A stretch of 64,000 bases of DNA from Chiua virens (Eukaryota > Basidiomycota > Agaricomycetes > Boletales > Boletaceae). This document shows, piece by piece, positions 42,601 through 51,994 of the stretch. The DNA lies in assembly GCA_019787685.1 (NCBI GenBank), contig JAHNUO010000004.1, forward strand, positions 496,001-560,000, written 5' to 3'. The position numbers and the translations under genes were made by a program. Under the pieces are notes generated by a model. The model made no database searches and was not told the DNA's origin. It was given only the letters and a program-made list of their open reading frames with translations. Numbering within the stretch: the stretch's first letter is position 1; every line of letters starts with the position of its first letter.

Positions 42601-43472
42601 GGCTCCCTCTCGCACAATTCTCATACAACAGCAAAAAACATACTGCCACTAAATTCTCACCATTCGAAATCACACGTTCCTACGTCCCCAGAATGGGAAT
42701 TATGCCACAATCCATGAAAAACCCGGCTGCCCAGAACTACATTACGGATTTCTCCGAAGTTCTAGAACAAACCAAATCTAATATAGATAAAGCCGCAGAA
42801 AACATGAAAAACATTGCAGATAGATCGAGATCAGAACCTCCCTCCTATTCAGTTGGCGATAAGGTCTGGCTCTCTACAGCAAATCTAAAAATAAAACAAC
42901 ATCCAAAATTCACGGATAAATGGATTGGCCCTTATGACATAATCTCTATGCACGGACCGAACGCTTTGAAACTCCGACTCCCACGCACTATGCGAATACA
43001 CCCAGTCGTAAATATTTCTCAGGTTAAACCTTATAAGGAACATCTACCAGAACAGCCGGTTTACAAACCACGACCTGTCGTAATCGGAGATGACCGAGAA
43101 GAAGAATTCGAAGCGGATTACATCGTTGATTCCCGAATGAAAGGACGACGCTTAGAATATCTCATACACTGGAAGGGTTATGATGATGACGAAAGAACCT
43201 GGGAACCACTAAAGAATCTAAAGAATGCTCCGGATCTCATTACCGATTTCCACGAAGCACATCCAGATGCCCCACGGAAACTAAAAGTCACACAAACCGA
43301 ATTTAATTCCATGTTCCGAGCCTATGACGATAAAACTAAAAACGAAGATGAGGATAGTCTCCATCGTCTAAATTATGAAATAGACCATCCGGAGTCTGAT
43401 CATCAGAAGGGGGATAGTGTTACGATACCAACTTTTCCTCACTTCATAACTCCAACATTCAATCTATTCTAA
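39585..43472 (+). CDS. pol: Gypsy Pol: protease, RT, RNase H, integrase, chromodomain
   Basis: The pol frame is open from 39585 (after a TGA at 39582) to the TAA at 43470-43472, inside the 3' LTR. There is no ATG at its start, so expression by -1 frameshifting from gag is expected. Domains: aspartic protease (LLDSGANAIFIHEDY, about 39945-39990); RT with KKDGKKRMVQDYR, TKMDLRWGYNNVRI and VVVYIDDLMIF (40959-40991; catalytic YIDD 40968-40979); RNase H (LECDSSDFATGAVLS, 41407-41450); integrase zinc-binding HDTPEAGH...HCERC (42028-42152); catalytic D in ISADFITDLP (about 42240), D in ISDRGPQF (about 42420), E in GQSERMNRE (about 42520); a GPYD module (42930); and a C-terminal chromodomain (ADYIVDSRM, YLIHWKGYDDDERTWEP; 43110-43220). 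Chromodomains direct integration to marked chromatin. The reading is uninterrupted. Confidence 0.96.
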   Translation, partial: HVRKQERKGKRQGELSKLGSHVRTTLPKEYENSVSLKFDFTYSEIPPWQEDKLPKSPKTTENESVDSVSAERGGHDSSVLNSVPKQIPDGSFIRSTSVEKEIVLPILVSPVNQIGYVAAKALLDSGANAIFIHEDYVAKHKLPTHALPHPIQVFNVDGTKNQAGSITHATQILIDYKGHTEIVDAEITNLGKNDLILGFTWLKHHNPHIDWSTGNVTMRRCPESCHSQDEDDFLDSIIAEELKYANSIAESRIFTANMETPPSPPKERTLEEMVPREYMKYAKVFGKTESERIPLRKPWDHSIDLKESFVPKKGRLIPLSVTEQEEVSAFIDDQLKKGYIRPSKSEQTSPVFFVPKKDGKKRMVQDYRYLNEHTSKNNYPLPLISQLVDKLKDAKLFTKMDLRWGYNNVRIKEGDEWKAAFVCHRGSFEPIVMYFGLCNSPATFQTMMNEIFADMNGVVVVYIDDLMIFTNTDDYETHDKIVLEVLKRLQDNDLYVKPEKCFFRVKEVDFLGMIVGTDGIKMDNEKTKAVAEWPTPTSVKHIRSFLGLANFYRRFIKDYGKIARPLHDLTKKDQKFEWTFACDEAFTTLKKAFTTAPILAYPDQNAKYRLECDSSDFATGAVLSLEKEGLWHPVAYNSHSMSPEERNYPIADKEMLSVIRSLELWRHYLEGAKHEFEIWNDHQNLTWFMTRQDLNRRQARWAQYLSHFNFTWHHKAGVTMGKADALSRREDHMIGIEDDNKGILLMDPSKIRSAVTLLYNGDQFLSDVQHETMKLSPNAMKHLTSIGYKVEDAFLRKGDRIFIPDALRTKAITMFHDTPEAGHPGFDKTLELLSRTYIWPRMNEEVKNYVSHCERCARFKGSNQKTAGLLQPLETPSLPWEDISADFITDLPLSHSYDSILTVVDRFSKEVEFIPCHKTCTSMDLAKLYLSHIWKHHGLPKTIISDRGPQFASQLMKDICSGLKITPKLSTAHHPQTDGQSERMNREVQQYLRMFCAEKDNTWADWLPLAQFSYNSKKHTATKFSPFEITRSYVPRMGIMPQSMKNPAAQNYITDFSEVLEQTKSNIDKAAENMKNIADRSRSEPPSYSVGDKVWLSTANLKIKQHPKFTDKWIGPYDIISMHGPNALKLRLPRTMRIHPVVNISQVKPYKEHLPEQPVYKPRPVVIGDDREEEFEADYIVDSRMKGRRLEYLIHWKGYDDDERTWEPLKNLKNAPDLITDFHEAHPDAPRKLKVTQTEFNSMFRAYDDKTKNEDEDSLHRLNYEIDHPESDHQKGDSVTIPTFPHFITPTFNLF
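39609..39615 (+). promoter_or_regulatory. Candidate -1 ribosomal frameshift site
   Basis: G GGA AAA in the gag frame has the X XXY YYZ form; slipping back one base gives GGG AAA AGG, which is the pol frame. It lies 12 nt before the gag stop and inside the 45-nt gag-pol overlap. No downstream stem or pseudoknot was established. Confidence 0.6.
43405..43414 (+). promoter_or_regulatory. Polypurine tract
   Basis: AGAAGGGGGA ends three bases before the 3' LTR (TGTTACG at 43418), the position from which plus-strand DNA synthesis is primed. The tract lies within the pol coding sequence. Confidence 0.85.
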
Positions 43473-43848
43473 AGATACATGCCTCATGTCAAGGCTGTCC
43501 AAAGGATCATATCCGATTGGCTGCCACAATAACACAGCATCCATCAACACATGTCTCTTATCTTTCATTTCCCTTATCACTGACTCATCACCGGCAGTGC
43601 AAGGCTATGCTCTTATCTATGACTCATATCTATTCACACCTTATCATCCAATAAGATACATTATGCTTATCTACGTAGTTCATACTCAGATTAGAACTCC
43701 GATATCCATGTAGTATATAAACCCCATGAATGACAGCCAGAGAGCTCTAACAAAGTTCTCTTGGAGTTTTCGCCTCTTCACTGGACTGAACCCCCTCTTC
43801 ACTACACCACTACAACTTTAACAGTCTAGGTTGTTCTAGGTTGTTTCA
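43418..43848 (+). repeat. Gypsy 3' LTR (431 bp)
   Basis: Identical to the 5' LTR except at 43453 and 43578. The first 55 bases also encode the last residues of Pol. TSD TGCAT follows at 43849-43853. Confidence 0.97.
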
Positions 43849-43853
43849 TGCAT

Positions 43854-46200
43854 TGGCACTCTGATTCTGAATAGGAATCAATAAATGACACTAAAAGAGG
43901 AGGAAGAAATATACCCAGAACATGAATCACTATGACCTTGTTCTGGAAGGCTTCTTCAAATGAGAGATGCTTTACAGATCTAGACTGTGAGCACCATGCC
44001 TACTATCAACATCTGCTAGTACTTGAGAACTCACAGAGAACAGTCTTGGTCCACCATGCTTCTTAGCCAAGACAGGAATAGTGGTACAGGTATGAAAAGA
44101 AAACAAAGGGAAAGGCAGCAAGTAAAAAAAGAGAAAACTAAAATTTAAAAAAGTGCTGGATAGTCCTCTAGAGAAGTTGACCATTGTGTGAGCAATTATT
44201 TCCCACTGCAATAAAGTAGGAGCAGGCACCAAGAGATGTACAGAACATCCTTGAACAGAACACATACAATATATGTAAAAGCATTTGATGTGGAAGCCTG
44301 GTTGGGCAAGCAGTAGGCAGAGAATAACCCCATGATGATGACCTTGAAACCAGGAAATGTAAGATAACATTCTGTTGTTGTGCAGAGCCAGAGCCTTGGT
44401 AAGGAAACATTGATTCAGAATGGGAAGAGGCTGGGTCAATGAAGTATAGTAGAAACAATTTGACAGTGAGAAGGAAACAGAAGACAGGATGACAAGATGA
44501 GCTCCTGGTTAATAACCATCAGGGTGGGACACAGGGGGAGGTCCTTGGGATAGCCCTCTGTTAGAGATGGATCACATTAGATGCATAGAAGGAAGGAGAA
44601 GGATGAGCAAGTGGGATAGATAACTAGGGAAGTAGAATGTGAACTAGCCCTGGGCCGAACAATGGATGTTGGTGCATGAAAACTCTGTCCTGAAATAAAT
44701 GAGTACTTCAAATAACCACCACAGGTGGTGCAAGAAGACAAACTGGAAGCTAGAACAGGTGCCTCTAGATTGCTGGTAACTCAGGGAAAAAAAACCATCC
44801 CTCTGAATCAGAGCTACTAATGTCAGATGGTGAGCACAGTGCAAACAGTAGAATAAGGGAAAATATGGACCGGAGAGCAAGCTCAAACTGGAACTAAAAC
44901 TGTGATCAGATTTCAGACAATGTGAAGTTCCTGAGAGAACAACAACCAAAGCACACAATGCAGATACCTGGAGAGCCCATTATAGCTATGAACTATGTCC
45001 CTCAAGTCATGTGCCTGCCTTTTTCTTGTTCATATTCTTGTTCAAGTTGCCTTTTAGAAGGAAAAGGTGTTGTCGGCTATTAGGTGTCATTCCTCAGAGG
45101 AGACTGGTCAACTATTACTCATGTTCTCTTTCTGGGACATGTACTACACTTTGAAATCACACTATAGTGATATTTGCATGCACTTGTCTGGCAAACCTGC
45201 CAGTATGAATGTGGCAAGTAGTTTAGGTCTAGTTTTTTTCTAGTTTTGGTCCAGTCCTACTGCTTTTGGAAGCTTACTAAGACCAGTTGTGGTCCAGTTA
45301 CCTCATTTGGACTGTGGGAAACCAGACCAGACCAGACTGTTAAACACTACACACACCATTTAGTTTGCTTGTAGGTTATGTGCATGGATAGTTTAATATA
45401 ACCCTGACTAGTATGTCAACTTTCAATATGTTCACGTAACACTTCTATCAGCTGAAACACTCTGAAGGTGGAAAAAAACTATGACTATATTTTTGCAAAT
45501 GTCCTTCACAAATATATGCAAAGTATATGGCTGCCCAAACTCTCATTGTGAATAGAAAACCTTATCTGGTGAATCTGTGAGAATTTGGGACACATGTGAG
45601 ATGTACCATGTACACTGTTGGCCAAGGGTTGACACCATGTGACCTTGATTGGATTTTGCACAGCTACCTTATTTGGAGATTCTCATGTATTTGTATGTAT
45701 GTAGTTGTCACAATGTTTAAATAGCTCATGTCATGCATTCTTCACTTCTTTGATGTGCCATACACCCTCATTACCAGATGGGCCAGTATTACTGGTATGC
45801 TGAATCCAAGTCATTAGGATGATAGCCAGCTGTTAAGCTGGCTATTGCATCCATGTTAGTGGGTATTGCCTCCCCTTTAGCAATTGCTGTGCATAGTGGG
45901 CTGGTAAGCCTCTTGTTACATCCAGGCTACTGGATGTCATACAGTGAGGACCATCTGAATGACACTGGCTAATCCCAGCAGTGATGGCCAGACATTTGCA
46001 AGTCTAGAATATGGATGTTGGCACTTGTCTCATCATCAGATGGGCCACTAGATCTGAGCCATCAGAACAAGTGCCATTGGGTCATGTGTGGCCAGCTGGC
46101 TATTAAGCCAGTCATGATGCTATGGGTCCAGGCTGCTCTCTGTGTGAATGATTCTAATCAATAATCATACCATACTCATCATCTCCACTGGTTTCCATGT
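43854..46200. other. No gene recognised; palindromes at 45.8-46.1 kb
   Basis: Minus-strand frames of about 100 to 155 codons (43972-44439, 44644-44958) have leucine/serine-biased composition without domains and are not accepted. At 45823-45844 there is a perfect hairpin, TAGCCAGCT-GTTA-AGCTGGCTA, and a related one (CTGGCT-ATTA-AGCCAG) near 46094-46110. CCAGTCC/GGTCCAG words cluster at 45230-45340. Confidence 0.4.
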
Positions 46201-46269
46201 CCAAATCCTTGCCAGCAGTACCACCTGCACTATTAACCAGTGATCAGGGAAGTACAACATGAAGGGAAA

Positions 46270-48476
46270 ATACTTTCATCCCAGTGCACACAATCTCGTA
46301 GCACATGTGTTCTAATTTTGAGCCATGGATGTCGTTGTCTTCCAGCTTGGCTATAAGGTCATTAAACCTTTTCCATTTCATGCAGTCCATATCACCAGAG
46401 AAGTTGGGAAATTTTGCCTTGTCGTTTGTCCTGTATCTGTCAAGGATACACCATATCTATTCAAGCCATATATCCAGCCAGTCAATTAGAATATATACTC
46501 AATGAATAAGAGAAAAAGTTACCGCTTTTGCAGCAAAGCTTAATGTTCTGTTGGGAATTTGTGTTCCAAATGCTGCCCAGCAAAGGTTCCCAATACAATT
46601 GTTATAGCCAAACAAAAAAAATGTGGAGGAGTTCACGTATTGCAGGATGGCCAAAGTTATCTGTATGTTCCTGGAAAATTGTAGAAGTGAGTAATTGAGG
46701 TGGTAATACTTACTTTGTCATCTTTCCCACGTGTGTGAACGATGACTTCTTGATCCAATCCTCAGCAGCATGTTTCATGTATAGCTGATTGCCTTGGGGA
46801 GGGGAGAGTTTGTAGTGAGTATGAACTATCATGGCTGCTGCCTTCTTGATGTTGCCATGCCACAATGTGAGGTCCTCAAAGAGCTAAGAAAGTGAGTAAA
46901 ATGTAAGGTAAGTGTGATATCATGTACCAGCTCACACATGTCATGCTTGTGCTTGGGGTAATAGTCCTTCTCTACTATATGCCCTTCCTTTTCCATTTGT
47001 TAATGGTCATATTAATCGCGTCCAGGATGAAACCATTGAGAGATGCTCTTCTCTGCAGCCAAGGATCCTGTATAGTGGCATATGTACGAATTTCTACCTT
47101 GCAGTTGTCAAGATAATCCTTCCATTTCGATGGGTAGAAACCATGTTGGGTAGGATCTGCACAACGATCAGGTTTGGGTGTCTTGGAGTAACATTTGCTA
47201 CAAGGCTTGGAGATATCCGACTCATCTGTACTGTCATTGTCACCTGAGTTTGAATTATTATATATGGATTGCTGTAAGGCCACCAGTCTAGCAGTTGGTG
47301 GCAGGCAATGCAGATGGTTCTTTGCATGGTGCACTTCAAGTATATCCATATCAGGGTATGAGACATGAAATTTTTGTAGTCAATCTTAGTAAACGAGTTT
47401 TTCACCTCATCTGCCCTGACATTGTCTCAACGTGGATTGTTCTCTGTGTGGCGTGCTTCAAGCACATTGATATCCTGGTAGAGAACTTGAAAACTGTGTA
47501 GTTAGTCTTGATAAATAATGTTTCTCACCTCATCTGTTCCAATGTTAGCTGCTTTGAGTGAATCAATATCCTGGTACCAAAGTTGAAAACTGTGTGGTCC
47601 ATCTCAATGTACACTGTTTCTCACCTCATCTGCCCCAATGTTGTCTCAACCAGACCCATCCTGCACAAGAACAAGCAGAAGAAACAAAAAATAGAATTTT
47701 GCACTCACGACTCCCATTCCAGGCTTGTTTTTCTTCAAGTTGTCGTCATGATTATCAACTTCCTCTGAGTCCAGTGAGTTCTCTGCATGATCTTCTTCAG
47801 AACTTGAACATTCACCCTCATCATCACCAGGAGCACAATCTTCACACGAGTCAGCTCCAAACAACTCTTCATTGCAAGCTCTATTTGGATACCTTGTAGC
47901 ATAATGTTTCTGTGCATCTCCAAGGATCTTGAGACCATTTCTGATGGTTGCCCTGCCTGGATCAGGGAGCAGTTGTTTATCTGGCTATTAACTCGTATTT
48001 CATAGTAACTTGTCATAGTGAAGAAAGAAATACAACTCACAAGTTTGAATCCATATCTATCAGCTGTTGTAGAAGTTGTGGGGACAGGCACCTCGACATA
48101 TTGCATGTGTTAACAGTCGACATCTGCAGAGGTGTGGGCCTTGTGATGTTGCAGGTGATGGTACCTCGTCAGGCTTCTGTCTGAACCAGAGGCTTCTGCA
48201 AAGGGGGGGTCTTCTTACCTTTTTTGTACTCTGAACTTCTGGTGGCATTGGATTAAGGTCCTCATCAGTGAAGTGGTCTTCCTTTGTCTTCTTTTGTCTG
48301 GCAAGAAGAGCATCACCAGTTTTCTTGAGCTGGTTAACAGCACCTCCTGTGCCTTTGTCAACATGGTTGCTTCAACAAATAGATTTATCTGCTTGAGATT
48401 GAGGCTTCTTGGGAAGCAAGCCCCAGACATTATCCTCTGTGCTAGAGGCAAGTTGTTTGTGTGACTTCCCAGCCAT
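46270..48476 (-). CDS. DUF6532-like protein, multi-exon
   Basis: The ATG at 48476 opens MAGKSHKQLASSTEDNVWGL, followed by a Lys-rich region (NQLKKTGDALLARQKKTKED, 48340-48280) and an acidic region (48000-47650). The conserved part starts with PDRCADPTQHGFYPSKWKDY, then IRTYATIQDPWLQ and ILDAINMTINKW (47180-46990), KHKHDMCELLFEDLTLWHGN (about 46945-46840), AEDWIKKSSFTRGKDD (46765-46720) and LCWAAFGTQIPNR (46585-46540). The layout resembles DUF6532 proteins, a basidiomycete family of unknown function. Exons are separated by short introns with GTGAG- or GTAAG-type donors. The middle contains a tandemly repeated exon unit. It is unclear whether all exons are intact; an early in-frame TGA near 48365 suggests either an intron or damage. 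Its start lies about 80 bp from the end of the kinase reading. Confidence 0.5.
47397..47650. repeat. Tandem exon-like repeat in the DUF6532-like gene
   Basis: TTTTTCACCTCATCTGCCC at 47397 and the TTTCTCACCTCATCTG variants at 47520 and 47622 mark three related units about 100 to 123 bp apart. On the minus strand each unit reads a QDIDSLKAANIGTDE-like peptide ending GATGAG followed by GTGAGAAAC, a plausible donor site. A fourth, more diverged unit may begin near 47300. Confidence 0.6.
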
Positions 48477-48555
48477 GAGAGAAGAGGATGAAAAGGTGAG
48501 GATGAAAAAAGTGGATGGAGTAAACATGTACTACAAGTGCTAAGTACATGACAAC

Positions 48556-49027
48556 TTAAATGGGGATGGCATGCCACAGCATGCTGTGTACATCAACTGC
48601 TTTCACATTGTTTTCAAGTGTAGTAGTAAGTACCATTACAACAGTGAATGTACATACTAAGTATCTATGACATTGCATGTACACACATGAATGATTATTT
48701 GCAGGCCCACACAGTCCCACTATTGCTGTACTATTGTTTCGATGTCTCTTCAATAACCCCCTTGTCGAAGACAATGGTGATGGTGGTGACTGCTTCCACC
48801 CCAAAACTGATATATCCAGAATGAAGGCATTGTCCACAGCAGAGACATTGAAATCAGGGTCACTGGCAGAGGGATGTGGACCGCTGGTAGACTGATCTTG
48901 GGAGAGATTGATAACAGATAGTTTTGGGAGGGAGGTTGAGGGAGAATTCTCAGGAAGTGAATCTACAGGAGGGAGGTCCTTGACAGAGGTCAAGGGAGAA
49001 TCCTTGGGAAGTGGATCTACAGGAGGG
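48556..49027 (-). pseudogene. FunK1-type kinase gene, 3' part cut off by LTR element
   Basis: The minus strand continues the repeat-bearing tail of the kinase gene at 51995-53450: LTSVKDLPPVDSLPENSPS and LPKLSVINLSQDQSTSGPHP (49010-48880), then DPDFNVSAVDNAFILDIS and GLLKRHRN. The open frame runs to 48556. The part after about 48720 may be non-coding. The 3' side of the LTR element adjoins it, with GAGGG on both sides of the element. Confidence 0.6.
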
Positions 49028-49147
49028 TGTAGAACTATAGTGTAGTCACTACAGAAACTACAGTAGCTAATGACTGATATAAGGTCAGCTTATGTAATCT
49101 ACCAAATTGAGTCCATATGAGTTGACTGGAATCTCAGATATACAACA
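49028..49147 (-). repeat. 3' LTR of the gag-only element (120 bp)
   Basis: TGTAGAACTATAGTGTAGTC to TATACAACA on the plus strand. It contains the pair GTAGTCACTACAG and AACTACAGTAGC, a small inverted-repeat region. It matches 51872-51994 along its length. Confidence 0.88.
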
Positions 49148-50599
49148 CTTCCCCTCAAGGAGTATGGAGGAAGATCAAAGGAATAGGTAAAAAATGAAAT
49201 AAAAAACCTTGTTCCAATGAAAATAACCTTCACTTTGAATGAGTGTTGTTGCTATTGTGTCATCAGTCTCGATGAGGCTGCACTTGGTCAATGTCCATAT
49301 ATGGAAACCACAGCTCAGCTAATTGCGTCCTTGCTATCTGTGCACACATCCATCCACTCTTGACTCTAGAGTCATTCTGCTCACTTGTTGTCAGTGTGGG
49401 ATGCTCCCCCAGCATCTGGACCTTCAATATGATACATCTGATGCATCTGATGTGACTAATTTGGCTTCAATGTGATCATTTGATCTGGTGAGTCTTGTTA
49501 CTCGGTTCTGCTCTGCTGACCTTTCTAGATCATGTTTTCATGGTGGGTTCAGGAGGTTGGTAGGATGTCTAGGGTGATGTGTAAATGGTGTGTAAATGGT
49601 GTGGATGGCCTAGGTACACTGGGTTTTCTTCGTTCATACTGTTCTTGCTGATTTACCCTTATTTCAGCTAGCATTGTGTCATATACCACTCCATTCTCCA
49701 TTCCTCCAGATATAACTCCATTTCTCTTAGACGATAACTCCAGGTCGATCACCCTCAGGACACAACTCCGTGATCCTGGACCTCCGTTATGTATATATGT
49801 TTCCTCTTTTATTTTAGTACATAACCTGTGTCTTGCTTACAAGCACAGCTCCGGCTTTCTCAGTACCTGATTACCTCCGGCTATGTAGTTTCCTGATCTT
49901 CTGTCTTACTCAGTTCTTACCAACTCCGTTACTAATCTCCATTTCACTCTGAGTATATAAACTGTAGTACCCCAACTGTGTACCCTTAGTCTGAATATTA
50001 GTTTATTTGTACAACTCACTCTGAACACTCCATAAGACCTTGACAGTCTTTACTCCGCTCGACTCTACTTCATGTGTTGAGTCATACATCTACTGTCCGT
50101 TCTCCACACGTCTGAAATATAGGGACAGACTGTGACAAGGGCACACCACATACAGTGAAGCCAAGTCCTGTCCAAAGCTACAACTCCGGAGATCCGGAGT
50201 TGGCTACCTCCGTCGCACAGTCCCTAACACATTGTCATTTTGAGTCATTTTGGCTTGTAGCATTTGTCGCTCGCTACATTGTCCATCCAGCCTCCATCTC
50301 CATCATATCCATCATCTGGTATAATGTTTCAGTAGTCCCAATTGCCTTCTTCAACAATCAACTTGATCTCCTTGCTCCAATGACCTCTTAGGCCAAATTT
50401 TTGACATAGCACATTCGTTTTGATGAAGTGCTTGTTCTCATTGCTTGTGGGACATTCTAGGGTGCTCTGGGAATCATCTCCAATGATCTGGCAGTCCCAA
50501 TTGCCTGCATCATCTCAACATTCGACCTTCTGGCCTATCTGGCTTCCTGGGCCTGTCCTTCAATAAAGTGCTCTGTTCTGTCGCTTTGGGAACATTCCA

Positions 50600-51815
50600 G
50601 GTGAGTGGGGAAGCCTACTGATGAGCTGCTTTGTTGTCCAGGTCGTTCATTTGGTCTGGACTGGTCTGCTCACCTCCTCCTTCTCCTATCTCTCTAACTT
50701 GGTGTAGCACTTTCAGATTGCACCCGGATTGCTTTATTGCAGCTTCAAGGTGATCTGGGAAGTCCCTGGGACCATCTGGTGCAAGTGCATCATCTGTGGT
50801 ACACACATTGTTGCTTGAAGCTCCCTCAGGTGAGTTCTCTCTCCTGCTCAGCTCTGCATGTTTGCACTTCTGTTCTGATGCATTCTGTAGCTTCTTTGGT
50901 TGCTTTTTAGCATTCTGGTTACTTTTAGGTGCTGCTGACACAACTGTCTCATTGCCAGGACCCTCGACATCTCAGCTTGCAGGTACAACCTGCTTTCCCT
51001 TGAGCTGAACACTTTTGTGCTCTCATTGTGTGACATTGTCGGTTGGTTTTGGTGGTTCAGGTGAGTTGTTCAGCATGTGCTGATGATGTTCATCAGGTGC
51101 TGTATGGCCTGGTGTGAATGACTTGTCGGCTAACTCATTTTGTGTGCTTGACAATTGTGCGTTGTCACACTTTGTTGTTTCATTGCACTGTCGTCCTAGT
51201 GGACTGCATATTGGTGGAGTAGGCTGTTGAGGACCTTCAGGTAAGTCCTCGTTGACTGTTTTGTCATATTGATTGGTTTTGTCGACCAATGTTGTCAATC
51301 GCTTGTGCATTGTTGTACATCTGCTCTCTTCCTTAATCAACATGGTTCGACACATTGTCATGCATGTCTCTGCACATTTCCTCTGTGAGTTTGTCAACCC
51401 ACAGCATTTCCAACTCAACTTTAGCCTCATCCAACTCAATTTCAGCCTCATCCAACTCAATTTCAACTATTCTGCACTCATATGCAGCCATTTGTGGCTT
51501 TTTGTCGCTCCACTCTTCAACATTTGGTAGTCATTCTTGTAGCAGTTGTACTATAGACTTGTTGAATTGATTTTTGAGGTAGCTGTAGAGTTCATGTGTC
51601 ATCGTGAGGTGAATCATTGATCCAAGGATCAAATCCAGGATTCCAGAGACTAAAATGAATTTTACTGTTGCTGTGAGCTGTCTATTCAGGTTTGTCATAG
51701 GTCCATCGAGGTATTCTTGCAGTCTATGCTCGTCCACAGCTTGCATTATGGCTTTGTGCCATTCCAACCAATTATTGCCATCTGCTGAGAGTTCGACAGT
51801 GTCAAAAAAGTCCAT
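50600..51815 (-). pseudogene. Gag of the non-autonomous element
   Basis: The minus-strand ATG at 51815 opens MDFFDTVELSADGNNWLEWH, KAIMQAVDEHRLQEYLDGP and ILVSGILDLILGSMIHLTM, the N-terminal layout of copia Gag proteins. Beyond a stop near 51531 the same frame reads EIELDEAEIELDEAKVELE (about 51475-51420), a charged coiled-coil repeat, then DLPEGPQQPTP, NSPEPPKP and NSPEGASS motifs (51250-50800), where the frame changes at least once. No zinc knuckle was found. Stops near 51530, 51320 and 51020 make it defective as read, though introns are not excluded. Confidence 0.6.
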
Positions 51816-51857
51816 TTTGATATTTTCAGGTCAGGTGAGTGAGCTAACAGGTGCTAG

Positions 51858-51871
51858 CAGGGCTCATAACC
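51858..51871 (-). promoter_or_regulatory. Primer binding site, initiator-tRNA half-molecule type
   Basis: CAGGGCTCATAACC adjoins the 5' LTR at 51872. It equals the initiator tRNA-Met anticodon arm and is the same as the site at 9749-9763 of the 6-kb copia element. Confidence 0.75.
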
Positions 51872-51994
51872 TGTAGAAAAACTATAGTGTAGTCACTACA
51901 GAAACTACAGTAGCTAATGACCAATATAAGGTCAACTTATGTAATCTACCAAATTGAGTCCATATGAGTTTACTTGAATCTCAGATTTACAACA
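51872..51994 (-). repeat. 5' LTR of the gag-only element (123 bp)
   Basis: TGTAGAAAAACTATAGTG to TTTACAACA on the plus strand, followed by TSD GAGGG. Three bases longer than its partner at the A-run after TGTAG. Confidence 0.88.

Larger units (their letters stand above)
36942..43848 (+). mobile_element. Complete Ty3/gypsy chromovirus with two extra ORFs, TSD TGCAT
   Basis: A 6,907-bp LTR retrotransposon with identical-length 431-bp LTRs that differ at only two positions (36977 T versus 43453 C; 37102 T versus 43578 C). It is flanked by a perfect 5-bp duplication TGCAT (36937-36941 and 43849-43853). Internal order: self-primer type PBS, an ATG-free leader with a long open frame (ORF1), a membrane-segment ORF (ORF2), gag, and pol in the -1 frame with protease, RT, RNase H, integrase and chromodomain, then a polypurine tract. 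Gag and pol are free of stops, and CpG is plentiful compared with the flanks. Features match the Tf1/sushi group of chromoviruses. It is a recent insertion and a candidate for present activity. Confidence 0.96.
49028..51994 (-). mobile_element. Non-autonomous gag-only LTR retrotransposon, TSD GAGGG
   Basis: A 2,967-bp minus-oriented element with short LTRs (49028-49147, 120 bp; 51872-51994, 123 bp) and target duplication GAGGG (49023-49027 and 51995-51999). On the element strand it has a PBS directly after the 5' LTR, a Gag reading, and a purine tract (CTTCCCCTC on the plus strand, 49148-49156) directly before the 3' LTR. There is no protease, integrase or RT sequence. The LTRs differ at roughly ten positions by eye. 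It needs enzymes from another element; the shared primer site points to a copia-type partner. Confidence 0.88.

Noticed and set aside
43972..44958. Minus-strand ORFs of 96 to 155 codons
   Set aside because: Low-complexity Leu/Ser composition, no domain, no exon structure; probably chance open frames in AT-rich DNA.
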